From NCBI GenBank assembly GCA_037355855.1, contig CM074768.1, positions 2,294,001 through 2,358,000 of the forward strand: a stretch of DNA of 64,000 bases, written 5' to 3'. This DNA is from Pseudo-nitzschia pungens. Lineage: Eukaryota > Bacillariophyta > Bacillariophyceae > Bacillariales > Bacillariaceae. The first letter of the stretch is position 1. Each line of letters begins with the position of its first letter. Positions 63,090 through 64,000 of the stretch are shown piece after piece. Both the position numbers and the translations under genes were made by a program. The notes beneath the pieces were generated by a model. It did not search any database and had not been told where the DNA came from. It was given only the letters and a program-made list of their open reading frames with translations.

Positions 63090-63290
63090 ATTCGGATGGT
63101 CCTCGAACCGGATCGGTTGTCCAATCACAGTGGCGTTGTAGAGGGCGCTTATGGTGGCTTCATCATCAAACACGGTTTGGACCCTCCTCACGGGGATGGG
63201 AGATCCGTCGGCTCCTGGAGTCCGGGAAATGAGAACGAGAAAGAGAACGAATGTGGTCATCTCAGTCGCAATCGCAACCGGATAGCGCAT
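61683..63290 (-). CDS. Secreted protein with silaffin-like Lys/Ser tail
   Basis: 535 residues from the first in-frame ATG (MRYPVAIATEMTT). The N-terminus, TFVLFLVLISRTPGADG, is a signal peptide. A Cys-containing region follows: CSTQTCMARG, SCVTHSGGLIPFGG, YFRFDQWVDNSRLEGG, CCEAKSCVFGYVETVDF, IGIEFGIHSESESDLYEFA and ASIEQVHVYRG, closing with GESYFLRFFTAG. This region recurs in the broken copy at 60.1-60.9 kb and may be a beta-rich extracellular domain; I do not recognise a named family. A Ser/Thr/Pro-rich linker comes next. From about residue 400 to the end the protein is built of KS, GK and DTGKSAGTKSEKK-like units with no acidic clusters. Dense Lys/Ser tails are typical of silaffins, which direct silica precipitation; that role here is inference. 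His- and Gln-runs are inserted in the N-terminal domain. Confidence 0.78.
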
Positions 63291-64000
63291 GATTATGATG
63301 CTGACGATGATGATGGAATGAATCAATCAAGATCGGATCAATTCAATGGTTCCCCCAACTAGCTACTAGTAATAATGGTGTGGGTATGAAATATACCGTT
63401 TTGTTCTTGGGGGCCAAGCAACGAGGAGCAACAAAAAAGTGGATTATTGCTAGTATGAATATGATTGGTTTCGCTTTCCAATCAGAAACCAAGGGCGGGA
63501 AGAAGAACGAGAACACGAAACTTCGTTTCTGCCCGTCAAAGGTAGCGTAGCGTTGTCGTTTGCAGTTTGGCTCTGGCTTTTGGTTTGTCGAGGAAGGTCG
63601 ACTGTGTTGCCCTTATACACAATCGAGACAACACTACTTTTAACACCACCATGCGCATTGTGTCGGTAATGCATCGTGAATTGGGGTTTTGAAGAGCTCC
63701 TTCAAGCTGTTTTGAACTACAGTAGACCTACATAAAAACAACATAAAAATTAAAAATGTTTTACTTCGTACCGTATGTGTAAGATTTCTTACTTCGTAAT
63801 ACTACGTAATACGAAGTACGAAGTAACTTAGTTGTAGTTTATGCCGTACTAATGGGCACAAGTCCATGATGAACCTCGGTGTCACATACCGTAGCTTAGG
63901 TAGTCCTAATTGTCGTGTCTTGTGCTGGGTCGTGCTTTCTGGATGACGCCTCCTGTGTTCTTCGACTGATGTTGATTTTGAATGACTAAAGCCATCATAG
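63291..64000. other. Upstream spacer at right edge
   Basis: No supported gene. It probably includes the promoter of the silaffin-like gene. ACTTCGTA/TACGAAGTA palindromes cluster at 63760-63830. Confidence 0.4.

Overview
The window reads as nuclear DNA of a diatom, probably a raphid pennate; I cannot name the species. Supporting this are spliceosomal introns with GT-AG borders, eukaryotic tRNA genes with Pol III T-runs, a heat-shock-factor gene, a member of a protein family that recurs in diatoms (RVRF...RGLE type), a secreted protein with a silaffin-like Lys/Ser tail, and a eukaryotic alpha-carbonic anhydrase. Genes are compact and GC-rich. They are separated by AT-rich spacers full of short palindromes (TTACGGTAA, ACTAGTAGT, TACGAAGTA, GGTACC-like runs). 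Many proteins carry simple-repeat insertions (NSNSNS, DIDIDI, KNKNKN, NDNDND), some of them inside conserved domains.

Layout. 0-1.5 kb: minus-strand gene for a roughly ten-helix membrane protein that runs off the left edge. 2.6-6.9 kb: a young gag-only LTR retrotransposon with LTRs that look identical and a 5-bp target duplication. 9.2-13.5 kb: two-exon PEP-synthase/rifampin-phosphotransferase-like dikinase. 14.4-15.5 kb: METTL21-type methyltransferase. 16.6-18.6 kb: protein with a YbaK aminoacyl-tRNA-editing domain. 20.2-20.8 kb: small secreted protein. 21.7-24.2 kb: alpha-carbonic anhydrase interrupted by one in-frame TAA. 25.6-27.7 kb: three-exon secreted fasciclin protein with Gly-Tyr-Asn-Pro repeats. 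30.5-33.4 kb: heat-shock-factor-like regulator. 37.1-37.9 kb: diatom-family protein. 39.4-46.0 kb: LINE retrotransposon. 46.3-49.1 kb: tRNA genes (Thr, Glu, Arg, a Leu-like one). 52.0-54.6 kb: frame-broken glycosyltransferase-like gene. 56.7-58.5 kb: methylglyoxal-synthase-like ORF with spliced EF-hand exons directly upstream on the same strand, possibly one calcium-binding fusion gene. 60.1-63.3 kb: a broken paralogue, tRNA-Ile and tRNA-Gln, and an intact secreted protein with a silaffin-like tail.

The genes form no operon or single pathway. A loose theme is the cell surface: the fasciclin/GYNP protein, the silaffin-like protein and its broken paralogue, the carbonic anhydrase and the glycosyltransferase-like gene all fit the secretory route or the cell wall. 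The strongest leads are the EF-hand/methylglyoxal synthase locus, the GYNP-fasciclin protein, the silaffin-like tail protein, and the carbonic anhydrase with a stop codon and altered metal ligands. Exon structures were derived by eye from splice motifs and reading frame; no searches were run.
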